Source: Pseudoalteromonas holothuriae
Lineage (GTDB): Bacteria > Pseudomonadota > Gammaproteobacteria > Enterobacterales > Alteromonadaceae
Direction of reading: 5' to 3'
NCBI RefSeq assembly: GCF_945859825.1
Contig: NZ_CAMAPC010000016.1
Location: forward strand, 1 to 64,000
DNA length: 64,000 nucleotides
Positions 9,713-17,037 of this stretch are shown here, piece after piece. Within the stretch, counting starts at the first letter, position 1; every line of letters starts with the position of its first letter. The translations under genes and the position numbers were made by a program. Below the pieces are notes generated by a model that was not told where the DNA came from, did no database searches, and was given only the letters and a program-made list of their open reading frames with translations.

Positions 9713-10993
9713 TTATTGTAATATGCGCACACTTTGTGCGTCTTTAAAAATCTCTGTATCAGAAACTATCACGCGATCACCTTGCTTTAGACCTGAAATA
9801 ATTTCTACTTGTGCCAAACTGCGTGACCCTAATTTGACTGGTGTTTTAATCGCTTCCTCGCCGTTTAATACATAAGCAAATTGACCGTTATGGCTATTAA
9901 TAAACTGCCCTCTGGGTAAAAAAGCTGTATTGTTTTTTTGCTCAAGTATTATACGTGTAGTTAGGCGCTGATTTTGTCTAAGGCCGGTTAGCGTGTTATC
10001 TTTAAAGCGAACTTTACCCCTAACGGTCCCTTGAGATATTTCAGGAGAAATAGCAACAAGTTCACCGCTATATTGGGATTGATTAAGTGTGATCTGTGTT
10101 TCCATACCAAGCGCTAAGTCATCTGCGTAGCTTTCGGGAATTTGTATCTCTAATTCATATTGGGTGAGATCTATGACTCTTAAGAGTGCTTGATTTTTTG
10201 CTACGGCATTTTTTTGTTGAACATTTAAATTACCCACTATTCCTGTAACAGGTGACGCAATTTGTAAGCCATCTACTTGTCGTTTTAATTCTGTGACTTT
10301 AACTTTTTGTGATTCCAGCTCAAGCTCACGAGTTTGAATTTCAAATTTCTGGCTCTCTTTGAGTAGCGCAACCTCTTTAAGTACATGCTGATATTCACGC
10401 TTTGCATTTTGTAAATCATCTTTGGCTTTTTGATAATCTATATCACTGATTACATTGTCTTTCATTGCTTCTTCAGAGCGCCGCATTTCTCTTTGTGCGG
10501 CATTGAGTGCTACTTCAGCTTTGCCAATGAGGTTATCTTGCTGCAGGTTTGACTTTTTTACTTGAATTTTCTCTCGCTCAAGGTGGGTTTTTAATTTGGT
10601 TAAATTTGCAAGCTCTTGATTGTAAAGGCTTTTTAGCTCGTGACTTTCTATGTTTGCCAAAGCTTGCCCTTTTACTACGCTATCTCCAGCTTCAACAAGA
10701 TACGTTACGGTACCTTGGGCAGGGCTATAAAGCACTGGACGCCTAGCCGCAATCACTTTTCCTTGTAATGAAAAGTCTTTGATGAATAGGCCTTTTTCTA
10801 CTTGAGCAATTCTAAGCTTATCGAGTGCAATGGCACTTTTTCCGCTACTCCAATTTGCAAACGCGGGCGCAATAATAAAATAGGAAAATACAAGCAGCGC
10901 AATGAGCCCTGAGATGGTAATGAAGAGGGTTACTTTTGAGTGTTGTTTTTGTATTTGTGTATCTTGAGTGCTGGTATCTGATATATACGTCAT
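9713..10993 (-). CDS. HlyD/MacA-family periplasmic adaptor of an efflux system
   Basis: The 426-residue protein has one N-terminal membrane helix (about 20-43 from this start), a lipoyl half-motif (YLVEAGDSVVKGQALANI), a long coiled-coil hairpin at about 110-230, the second half-lipoyl segment (ASPVTGIVGNL), then beta-barrel and membrane-proximal domains ending SDTEIFKDAQSVRI. This is the architecture of membrane-fusion proteins that couple an inner-membrane pump to a TolC-like channel. Start chosen at 10993 (MTYISDTS) because AAGGA precedes it by 6 nt; a start 30 bp upstream has no such site. The gene is the first of a two-gene unit with the ATPase. Confidence 0.9.
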   Translation of the reverse strand: MTYISDTSTQDTQIQKQHSKVTLFITISGLIALLVFSYFIIAPAFANWSSGKSAIALDKLRIAQVEKGLFIKDFSLQGKVIAARRPVLYSPAQGTVTYLVEAGDSVVKGQALANIESHELKSLYNQELANLTKLKTHLEREKIQVKKSNLQQDNLIGKAEVALNAAQREMRRSEEAMKDNVISDIDYQKAKDDLQNAKREYQHVLKEVALLKESQKFEIQTRELELESQKVKVTELKRQVDGLQIASPVTGIVGNLNVQQKNAVAKNQALLRVIDLTQYELEIQIPESYADDLALGMETQITLNQSQYSGELVAISPEISQGTVRGKVRFKDNTLTGLRQNQRLTTRIILEQKNNTAFLPRGQFINSHNGQFAYVLNGEEAIKTPVKLGSRSLAQVEIISGLKQGDRVIVSDTEIFKDAQSVRILQ

Positions 10994-11081
10994 ATGTAAT
11001 CCTTTTTCCCATTTGACGGTCAAACTATATTGGCTCTTATTTCAATTCATTTTTAAAATTACGACAGAGACATGATAAAGA

Positions 11082-11123
11082 TATGTAACTAAAATACATT
11101 GTTTTTTAAAGTATGTCACTAAA
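11082..11123. promoter_or_regulatory. Direct-repeat pair upstream of the adaptor/ATPase unit
   Basis: TATGTAACTAAA at 11082-11093 and TATGTCACTAAA at 11112-11123 agree in 11 of 12 bases and start 30 bp apart, about three helical turns. They lie roughly 90-130 bp upstream of the adaptor start at 10993 in a gene-free 180-bp gap. A regulator binding site is a reasonable guess; no known consensus is claimed. Confidence 0.35.
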
Positions 11124-11172
11124 GTTAATTTTTTGTATTGATTTTTTCATCATTCATTTATTTTTTGGAATG

Positions 11173-11991
11173 TTAGTCCTGATCTGATGATTTACCTCCT
11201 TTTTTCTTAGTCAATTCTAAATACCTGCTTTCAATGAATTTTTTCTCTTTTGTAAGGTGCTTTAAAGCTTGTTTTGTTTGTTCAAGCTCAGTTTTTATTT
11301 CGTTTAAATCTGTGCCTTCATGTGTGTTGTCTGCTTGCAAAGAAAGTTGCTCTAGCGCTTGGTTCTGTTCGGCAATTTGCTGTTTGTAACTGTTTATTAT
11401 GTCAGTCATGGTTGCTTTCTCACGCTCAAAGTTTGTTGCCATTTTCTGAATACTTTCAGTGGGAGGCTCTGTTTGTGATTGGATTGCTTCATATTTTTCT
11501 TGTAATTGTTGATGCTCTTTTTGTAATGTTTCAATTTCATCATGCTGGCTATATAGCTTCTTTTTGGCATGTTTAAGTATGCCTGTGCTTTTATCTAGGT
11601 CGCCTTTTAATTTTCTAATTAGTGCATGAGATTGAATCAGTTTCTGGTTCAGAGCTTTGATAGAAGCTTCTTCTTTGGGCGTTATATGATCTTTTGTTGA
11701 GTTGCGAATTTCGTTGAGTTGCTGCTCTAAAGTGTTTTGGATAAGTGACAGTTGCGCAATCGTGTCACTATTATCGTTAACGTAATTGAGCGCATTGTCG
11801 ACCGATTCTCTACAGATATTTAAAATGTCTTGGTTTTGTGTGTTAGGCTGTTGTTGGATCATGCCCGTTGCAAAGTGTCTAAATTCGCGCAGTATAAGTA
11901 GCAAGATGTAAAACCATGCTGCTAAAATGAGTAAACCAATGTTGATGGCGATATACTGGTAAACATCAGCGGGTAAATTGAAACTCTGCAT
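11173..11991 (-). CDS. Membrane-anchored coiled-coil protein of unknown function
   Basis: A 272-residue protein that I do not recognise. It has one N-terminal hydrophobic helix (about residues 13-36, ending in LREFRH) and then almost uninterrupted heptad-rich, Glu/Lys/Gln-rich sequence from about 60 to 265, ending in the basic, Gly-containing tail KKKGGKSSDQD. Most of the chain is therefore a cytoplasmic coiled coil held at the inner membrane. No catalytic motif is visible. It is divergent from the receiver-domain gene at 12094, with a 102-bp shared promoter region, which may hint at a link with that regulator. Confidence 0.75.
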   Translation of the reverse strand: MQSFNLPADVYQYIAINIGLLILAAWFYILLLILREFRHFATGMIQQQPNTQNQDILNICRESVDNALNYVNDNSDTIAQLSLIQNTLEQQLNEIRNSTKDHITPKEEASIKALNQKLIQSHALIRKLKGDLDKSTGILKHAKKKLYSQHDEIETLQKEHQQLQEKYEAIQSQTEPPTESIQKMATNFEREKATMTDIINSYKQQIAEQNQALEQLSLQADNTHEGTDLNEIKTELEQTKQALKHLTKEKKFIESRYLELTKKKGGKSSDQD

Positions 11992-12093
11992 TGTATTTTT
12001 TACTTACTTCAATTGGAAACTATTGTTCAGTTTAGTGATACATAAAAAATATGCCTATAATAAAAAACAAGTTTTTGTATAAAGTGGTTAAAT

Positions 12094-12987
12094 GTGAAGA
12101 TATTAATTGTTGATGATAGCCAAGCAACGTTAGAGATTGTGAGGCGAGCGTTAGAAAAGTTTGGTTATCGAAAGCTATTGATCAGAAAAGCCAGTAGCGT
12201 AAAAGGCGCTTTAAAAGAAATCGGCAACTGGCAACCTGATATTGTTTTAACCGACTGGTATATGCCTGATTTGTCAGGGCTAGCGCTGCTGCGAGCAATA
12301 AAAAAACGACAATTGAATATGACGGTTGCTATGATCACAACGGTTGATGAGAAGGAGCAAGTAGATGAAGCACTGCAGGCAGGTGCTCGATTTGTACTCT
12401 CAAAACCATTTTCAGATCAAGATTTACACGAGCAATTACTGCCGTTGGTTCAAGGCACTGAAGAAAGCCTAATTATGCTTGAGGAAGTCGAAATTAATGG
12501 TGAGCTTGCGCTACCAAAGCTTAATCAACTAGAGCGCCTAATTCATAAGCATGTTGATAAAGAGCTTGTTATTCAATCAATAAAACCACAATATTTTGAT
12601 GAAACGAAAGTGCCATGTGTGATGGCCATGTACGAAGATAGAAATACGCAAAAAGTGAGAGCTGTTGGCTTATTAGATGTGTATGCCACTTGTATATTAG
12701 CCAGTAGCCATCATGATATTGATAAACAAGAAATTCACCAAGCAATTCATCAAAATATCCTTTCAAATGACATTTTAGAGTCTTGTAAGCACACTCTCAG
12801 TGCGACAGCTTATGCGTTTTTAGATAAGCGTACCCGCATGAGCTTACGTATAAAAGCGGTTAAGTTTATTGGTACCCCTTTTAGGAAGTTAGAATCTCTT
12901 TATGAAACGCAATTAGATAGCCGAATTGATTTTAGTTGCCAGCGCGATGGTATGGCACTTGGAAAAGTATTGTTAGTAGGCTTTTAG
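12094..12987 (+). CDS. Response regulator with an unrecognised C-terminal domain
   Basis: Residues 1-120 are a full receiver domain: DD at 7-8, phospho-acceptor D54 in VLTDWYMPD, T in ITTVDE and the conserved Lys in LSKPFSD. Residues 125-297 do not match a DNA-binding, GGDEF or EAL domain I can recognise. This half contains DVYATCILASSHHDID and a C-terminal GMALGKVLLVGF. Its layout faintly recalls CheC/CheX-like modules, but that is speculation. Start is GTG at 12094; the ATG two bases upstream runs straight into TGA. It is tail-to-tail with the next gene, with only 4 bp between the stops. No partner kinase is adjacent. Confidence 0.85.
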   Translation: MKILIVDDSQATLEIVRRALEKFGYRKLLIRKASSVKGALKEIGNWQPDIVLTDWYMPDLSGLALLRAIKKRQLNMTVAMITTVDEKEQVDEALQAGARFVLSKPFSDQDLHEQLLPLVQGTEESLIMLEEVEINGELALPKLNQLERLIHKHVDKELVIQSIKPQYFDETKVPCVMAMYEDRNTQKVRAVGLLDVYATCILASSHHDIDKQEIHQAIHQNILSNDILESCKHTLSATAYAFLDKRTRMSLRIKAVKFIGTPFRKLESLYETQLDSRIDFSCQRDGMALGKVLLVGF

Positions 12988-12991
12988 TTAT

Positions 12992-13426
12992 TTAGGTAAG
13001 GACATCTACCAATTGACTGGGATCATTTACGCCGGACTTTTTGAGTGCATCTTGCAGAGCTCTTGATACGCTCAGTAGCTGTATTTGCAATTGCGCTAAG
13101 TACTCTGTTTGCTGCTTAACTAAATCTTGTTTTATTTGAGCGTCTAAGTCATTTCTAGATTTGAGGCTTTCAAGGATTTTTTGTTGTTCTTCAATTTGTT
13201 CTTTTAACTCTTTCTTCTGCTCTATTAGCGCTTCTATGTGTGCCGGTAATTTTGATTTACTTTTCCCCTTTTCTGATTGTTCAGTTTGTTGTGTTGATAA
13301 TGTATTCGTATCACGTTGAGATAACCGTAATGGCTTTCCAACCTCTTTGGTCAGCAGGCTATTATTTGATGAGGTGTTTGATTTGGCACTCACTGCGGGT
13401 TGATGAATTGTTGGCGTTATTTTCAT
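12992..13426 (-). CDS. Small coiled-coil protein (possibly FlxA-like)
   Basis: The 144-residue product has a Ser/Thr/Gln-rich, probably disordered first half and a Glu/Lys/Gln-rich helical second half (about 60-130) with regular leucines: EALIEQKKELKEQIEE, then LAQLQIQLLSVSRALQDAL. This resembles FlxA-like proteins, but the match is by composition only. It is soluble with no signal peptide. No clear Shine-Dalgarno is seen before the ATG at 13426. Convergent with the receiver-domain gene. Confidence 0.6.
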   Translation of the reverse strand: MKITPTIHQPAVSAKSNTSSNNSLLTKEVGKPLRLSQRDTNTLSTQQTEQSEKGKSKSKLPAHIEALIEQKKELKEQIEEQQKILESLKSRNDLDAQIKQDLVKQQTEYLAQLQIQLLSVSRALQDALKKSGVNDPSQLVDVLT

Positions 13427-13789
13427 AATAAGGGAGTATTTAGCTACAGTATATGTGCTTATCGGCAGCGAGCGAAAAAACCTGAGTATGGTCTGTTAAA
13501 TAGAGTGGCATCCATGCCACTGCAAGTGCTTGGGATGAATGGAACTGATGTAGCTGTAAAATACCTGCTAACGTGCTTACTTTCGCGCTTTATGGAAAAG
13601 CAAAAGTAACAAATTAAACGCGTTAACCTTAGTCCTGGATAAGCTATTTAGTCCTCTATCTGCTTTCATTTGTAATAGCTAGCTATGACTGCATAAAAGC
13701 ATCTTGATATTGAACGAAAAATCATCATTGGATGATAAATTTGGGTATAACGTATTTACTATTTTTAAAACTTTTATCTAAACATGGTG
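13427..13789. other. Gene-free stretch
   Basis: No convincing gene. Short open frames here have no ribosome site and no recognisable product. The left part would carry the promoter of the minus-strand coiled-coil gene; the right part is the 3' flank of the HPF-like gene. I see no strong hairpin or repeat. Confidence 0.5.
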
Positions 13790-14107
13790 TTAATTAGAAA
13801 TAGCATATTTTTGTGCCAATAAAGTTTGGCTATTTTGTAGCGCACGTTTTATTGCTTGCAGCATATTGTTGCCTTTTGCTTTGAGCCTAATATCTGGCAG
13901 CCCTGGAAGCAGCAAGTTGATTCGACATTGCTTCATAATGCCATGCTGACGAGACTCAATATCGTCAATATGTAGCTCAACAGTGCGAATGTTTAGGGCA
14001 TATTTATTTAACTGTGCAGCTATCAGTTTTGACAGCCTTACCCTCATTGCTGAGGTCATTATTGTTTTGTCTTTAATTGATAACTTTAGTTTCATAGCTA
14101 GGCTCAT
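13790..14107 (-). CDS. HPF/RaiA-like ribosome-associated protein
   Basis: The 105-residue protein has the size and pattern of the hibernation-factor fold: alternating strand and helix, a central VELHIDDIESRQHG segment, CRINLLLPGLPDIRLKAKG, then a helix AIKRALQNSQTLL. HPF and RaiA bind the 30S decoding region in stationary phase. It lacks the long C-terminal extension of long HPF. It could start at the Met at codon 5 (MKLKLS) rather than at 14107; neither has a strong ribosome site. It is divergent from nhaR. Sequence resemblance is moderate, so it may be a paralogue with a different role. Confidence 0.65.
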   Translation of the reverse strand: MSLAMKLKLSIKDKTIMTSAMRVRLSKLIAAQLNKYALNIRTVELHIDDIESRQHGIMKQCRINLLLPGLPDIRLKAKGNNMLQAIKRALQNSQTLLAQKYAISN

Positions 14108-14219
14108 GTGTTAGTTGATTCAACTTATCGCACTGCAATTGCAGGTACTATGTAAATCTACTAAGGTATATGAAAAGAAAAAAGCTGATTATTTCTTACT
14201 TATTGGTAGGTATTAACGA

Positions 14220-15113
14220 ATGATAACCAACATTAATTATAACCATCTGTATTATTTTTGGCAGGTGAGTCGCCATGGTAGCATTGCTGGCGCAAGTAAA
14301 ATACTACATTTAACCCCACAAACAGTCAGCGCACAGATCACCAGCTTAGAACAACGTCTCGGCAAGTCTTTGTTTTTACGAGAGGGACGAGGTTTACGTT
14401 TAACTGAGTTTGGACAAATAACTCAGCAATATGCAGATGATATGTTTACGATTGCGAATGAGTGGCTTGAAACGACCCAAGGCGACATTGGTTCATTATC
14501 TCGCACGCTTAAAGTGGGTATATCTGATGCGCTGCCTAAATCATTGGTATCTAAATGGCTTGCTCCTTTGATTGAAAATGAACGCATTGCTAATTTGCAT
14601 TGTATTGATGGTCAACAAGCCGAGTTACTGGCGCAAATGGCGACGCATAAGCTTGATTTGGTGCTAGCTGATAAACCACTAGATAGTAGCCTCCCTTTTA
14701 AAGTGTTTTGCCATGAAATAGGTAAAAGTCAGTTAGGTTTTTTTGGCGCAAGAGATTGGCAGCAAAAGCTACAAGCTAATTATCCAAATACGTTGGCGGA
14801 TGTGCCAGTTGTATTACCTGCCAAAGCTAGTCCAATGACTAGCTCTATTCATTATTGGTTAGATGAGTTAGGCATTGAAATAAGCATTGCAGGTCATGTC
14901 GATGATAGTGCATTAATGGTTGCATTAGGTCAGCAAGGGTTTGGTCTCTTTCCTGCACCTTTATCGGTTAAAGGTGAAATTGAGCGTAACCGTGATGTGT
15001 GTTTTATAGGGGCTATTGAAAATGTATATCAGCATTACTATGCCTTTACGCCTGACAGGCTCATTAAAGACTCAATTTATTCTGAGTTTGTGCGCTATGC
15101 GCAAAATGCATAA
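14220..15113 (+). CDS. nhaR: NhaR, LysR-family regulator of Na+/H+ antiport and osmotic stress genes
   Basis: The N-terminus INYNHLYYFWQV followed by LTPQTVSAQI and the KSLFLREGRGLRLTEFG stretch is characteristic of NhaR, a LysR regulator with an N-terminal winged helix-turn-helix (about 8-65) and a periplasmic-binding-like effector domain. Length, 297 residues, fits the family (about 300). In enterobacteria NhaR activates nhaA in response to Na+; here no nhaA or other antiporter gene is adjacent, so its target lies elsewhere. It ends 4 bp from the stop of the convergent histidine kinase gene. Confidence 0.9.
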   Translation: MITNINYNHLYYFWQVSRHGSIAGASKILHLTPQTVSAQITSLEQRLGKSLFLREGRGLRLTEFGQITQQYADDMFTIANEWLETTQGDIGSLSRTLKVGISDALPKSLVSKWLAPLIENERIANLHCIDGQQAELLAQMATHKLDLVLADKPLDSSLPFKVFCHEIGKSQLGFFGARDWQQKLQANYPNTLADVPVVLPAKASPMTSSIHYWLDELGIEISIAGHVDDSALMVALGQQGFGLFPAPLSVKGEIERNRDVCFIGAIENVYQHYYAFTPDRLIKDSIYSEFVRYAQNA

Positions 15114-15117
15114 TATG

Positions 15118-16302
15118 TTACATAATTGCCTTGAACCTAATAGTAAGCGTGTACTTACTATTTTTTATTTCATAGCTATGATACCAATTTAATCGCTGGC
15201 ATATTTGTTTTATTAATAAATTTCCTAGCCCAACGCCAGAAGATGATTTTGTATCTTTTGGCATAGCGTTTTGAAAAATCAACTGTTTAGGCTCTACCAT
15301 AACAAACAGTGGTGAAGCTCCATGTTGCAGGGCATTTTCAATTGCCTGTGTTATCAGCAGTTCAAATAAAGCAAGGTGTATGGGCTTGATCACTTCAAAA
15401 GCATCCAGTGTTAGTTTAATAGGATGGCTGGTACTTGCATGGGTATTTACAACGCGAGTTATGATGCTTCGCAAATCAAGTTGCTGCTTGGCTACTTCAT
15501 CTTGTTGCCATAACGCGAGCACGGCATTACTAGTTGAGGTAAGTCTAAGTTGAGACAGCTCTAGAGTTTGTAACACATCAATTGCTTCAAAGGGCATATT
15601 ATCTAGTTGTTGCAGGCGTGATATACCATGTTGGATTTGTGCAAGGGGTGTGCGGACTTCATGGCTCAAATATGCCGATACCAATCGCTCTCGCTGCTGT
15701 GCAAATTGCTGCGCCTGGCGTGCAATATTCAAAGCTTGATAAAATGTGTGTAACTCTTCAAATTTACTGACTTGCTCAGTTTGTTTGTTGGTGCTTACAA
15801 ACGTCTTTAGAGTATTGATTTGCTCTCTTATTTTAAGTGCACTTTTGATCACAATATAAAAAACCGGGATACTGAGTACCGTAATGAGGAGAACGAGCCA
15901 CGGCATAATAGATAAGGTATCTTCTGAGTTAAAAGAATGTAGGACAAAAATAGGAACCGCGTTCGAGTTCAGTGGTTGCCAAGGTAAAATGTAGGTATCT
16001 AATGTTGCTTGATGCAATAAAGTGACTTGGTTTAGTGGTAGCAGCCCCGCACGCCATGCTTGTTGCACCGATAATGGCAAAGAGTCTTGCTGTCGAGTGA
16101 CTAGCTTAAAGTCGTCACTAAATGGGAGCGTTATTAACTGTTTTTGCGCCAGCTGTGCATCGTAGTATAAGTAATGTTCGGCACTGTCATCAAGCGCAAA
16201 TTCATAACCGTATTTAGCGATGCCCAACCAGCATACCATCAGTACTAACATCAGCAAGATAATGCGCATACTAAGGTAACGTATTATGGAGGTATTACGC
16301 AT
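15118..16302 (-). CDS. Two-component sensor histidine kinase
   Basis: A 394-residue membrane kinase: TM1 at about 10-30, a periplasmic sensor of about 100 residues, TM2 at about 133-155, then the dimerisation/phospho-acceptor helix (SHEVRTPLAQ, His near 211) and a HATPase domain with ENALQHGASP (N-box) and SSGVGLGNLLIKQ (G-box). The N-box is a slightly reduced form of the usual. It overlaps the upstream regulator gene by 8 bp, so the two are translationally coupled. What it senses is not visible. Confidence 0.9.
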   Translation of the reverse strand: MRNTSIIRYLSMRIILLMLVLMVCWLGIAKYGYEFALDDSAEHYLYYDAQLAQKQLITLPFSDDFKLVTRQQDSLPLSVQQAWRAGLLPLNQVTLLHQATLDTYILPWQPLNSNAVPIFVLHSFNSEDTLSIMPWLVLLITVLSIPVFYIVIKSALKIREQINTLKTFVSTNKQTEQVSKFEELHTFYQALNIARQAQQFAQQRERLVSAYLSHEVRTPLAQIQHGISRLQQLDNMPFEAIDVLQTLELSQLRLTSTSNAVLALWQQDEVAKQQLDLRSIITRVVNTHASTSHPIKLTLDAFEVIKPIHLALFELLITQAIENALQHGASPLFVMVEPKQLIFQNAMPKDTKSSSGVGLGNLLIKQICQRLNWYHSYEIKNSKYTLTIRFKAIM

Positions 16303-16966
16303 TAGCCACCCTTAACACAAGTCCTTGCTTTTTTAACGTGTGCAGTAAAGGCACCTCCTCATCACGACTTAAGTTGGTGCGAAGCCGAGTAAGTAGTGAT
16401 TTATACATATTATTATTCGTATCTTCATCGGGCCAAATATGATTAATAATACAAGACTTGTTAACGGGGTTAGGATAGTGCTCAATGAGAAGAGACAGTA
16501 ACAGCCATTGCTGTGGGGAAAGTATGATTACTCTTTGTCCTCTAGTAATGATTTTTGCTTGTAAGTCCACGCTTAGTGAGTCGAGTTTAAAGGTGGTACT
16601 TTTTTTAACTAAAGTTTTATTTGCCAATAGCTTAATACGAACTGCCAGTTCAGCCAAAGCAAACGGTTTTGTTAAGTAATCTAAGGCACCTAATGAGAAA
16701 GCCTTTAATTTATCATCAAGTTTATCCCGCGCACTGAGAAATAAAATTGGCTCATCGCGCGTGCCTTGCCAAAGCTTAGCTAAGCTGAGGCCATCTCCAT
16801 CGGGCAGGTTGATATCTAATACTATGGCATCGTATTGTTGTTGCTCGCTAATAGCCTGAGCCTGCTTCACTGTGCTGGCATAATCTACTTCAATGCCCTC
16901 TTGTGCTAAAAAGTTAATACTGTGCGTTGCGAGCACGGTATCGTCTTCGACCAGTAATATAATCAT
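16295..16966 (-). CDS. OmpR/PhoB-family response regulator
   Basis: Residues 1-115 form the receiver, with acidic pair E7/D8-D9, phospho-acceptor D51 in VLDINLPDGDG and the conserved Lys in DYLTKPFAL. Residues 125-223 form a winged helix (SPQQWLLLSLLIEHYPN, then NNNMYKSLLTRLRTNL as the recognition region). Gene order, regulator then kinase with an 8-bp overlap, is typical. It is divergent from the amidohydrolase gene with only 71 bp between the two start codons, and that gap contains a direct repeat that fits an OmpR-type site. Confidence 0.92.
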   Translation of the reverse strand: MIILLVEDDTVLATHSINFLAQEGIEVDYASTVKQAQAISEQQQYDAIVLDINLPDGDGLSLAKLWQGTRDEPILFLSARDKLDDKLKAFSLGALDYLTKPFALAELAVRIKLLANKTLVKKSTTFKLDSLSVDLQAKIITRGQRVIILSPQQWLLLSLLIEHYPNPVNKSCIINHIWPDEDTNNNMYKSLLTRLRTNLSRDEEVPLLHTLKKQGLVLRVANA

Positions 16967-16980
16967 AGTGTGCCTATACT

Positions 16981-16997
16981 GTTACCTTGCGGTTACC
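16981..16997. promoter_or_regulatory. Candidate binding site of the adjacent OmpR-type regulator
   Basis: GTTACC occurs twice (16981-16986 and 16992-16997) with an 11-bp period, the usual half-site spacing for OmpR/PhoB-type dimers. It lies 15 bp before the regulator's start codon and 41 bp before the amidohydrolase start, so one site could control both divergent units. Confidence 0.5.
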
Positions 16998-17037
16998 TCT
17001 ACTTTGATAGTGTATCCCTAACTTAAAGGAGTCAACT

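Noticed and set aside
13240..13609. Short plus-strand frames near the FlxA-like gene
   Set aside because: They overlap a minus-strand gene or run into the gap without a ribosome site.
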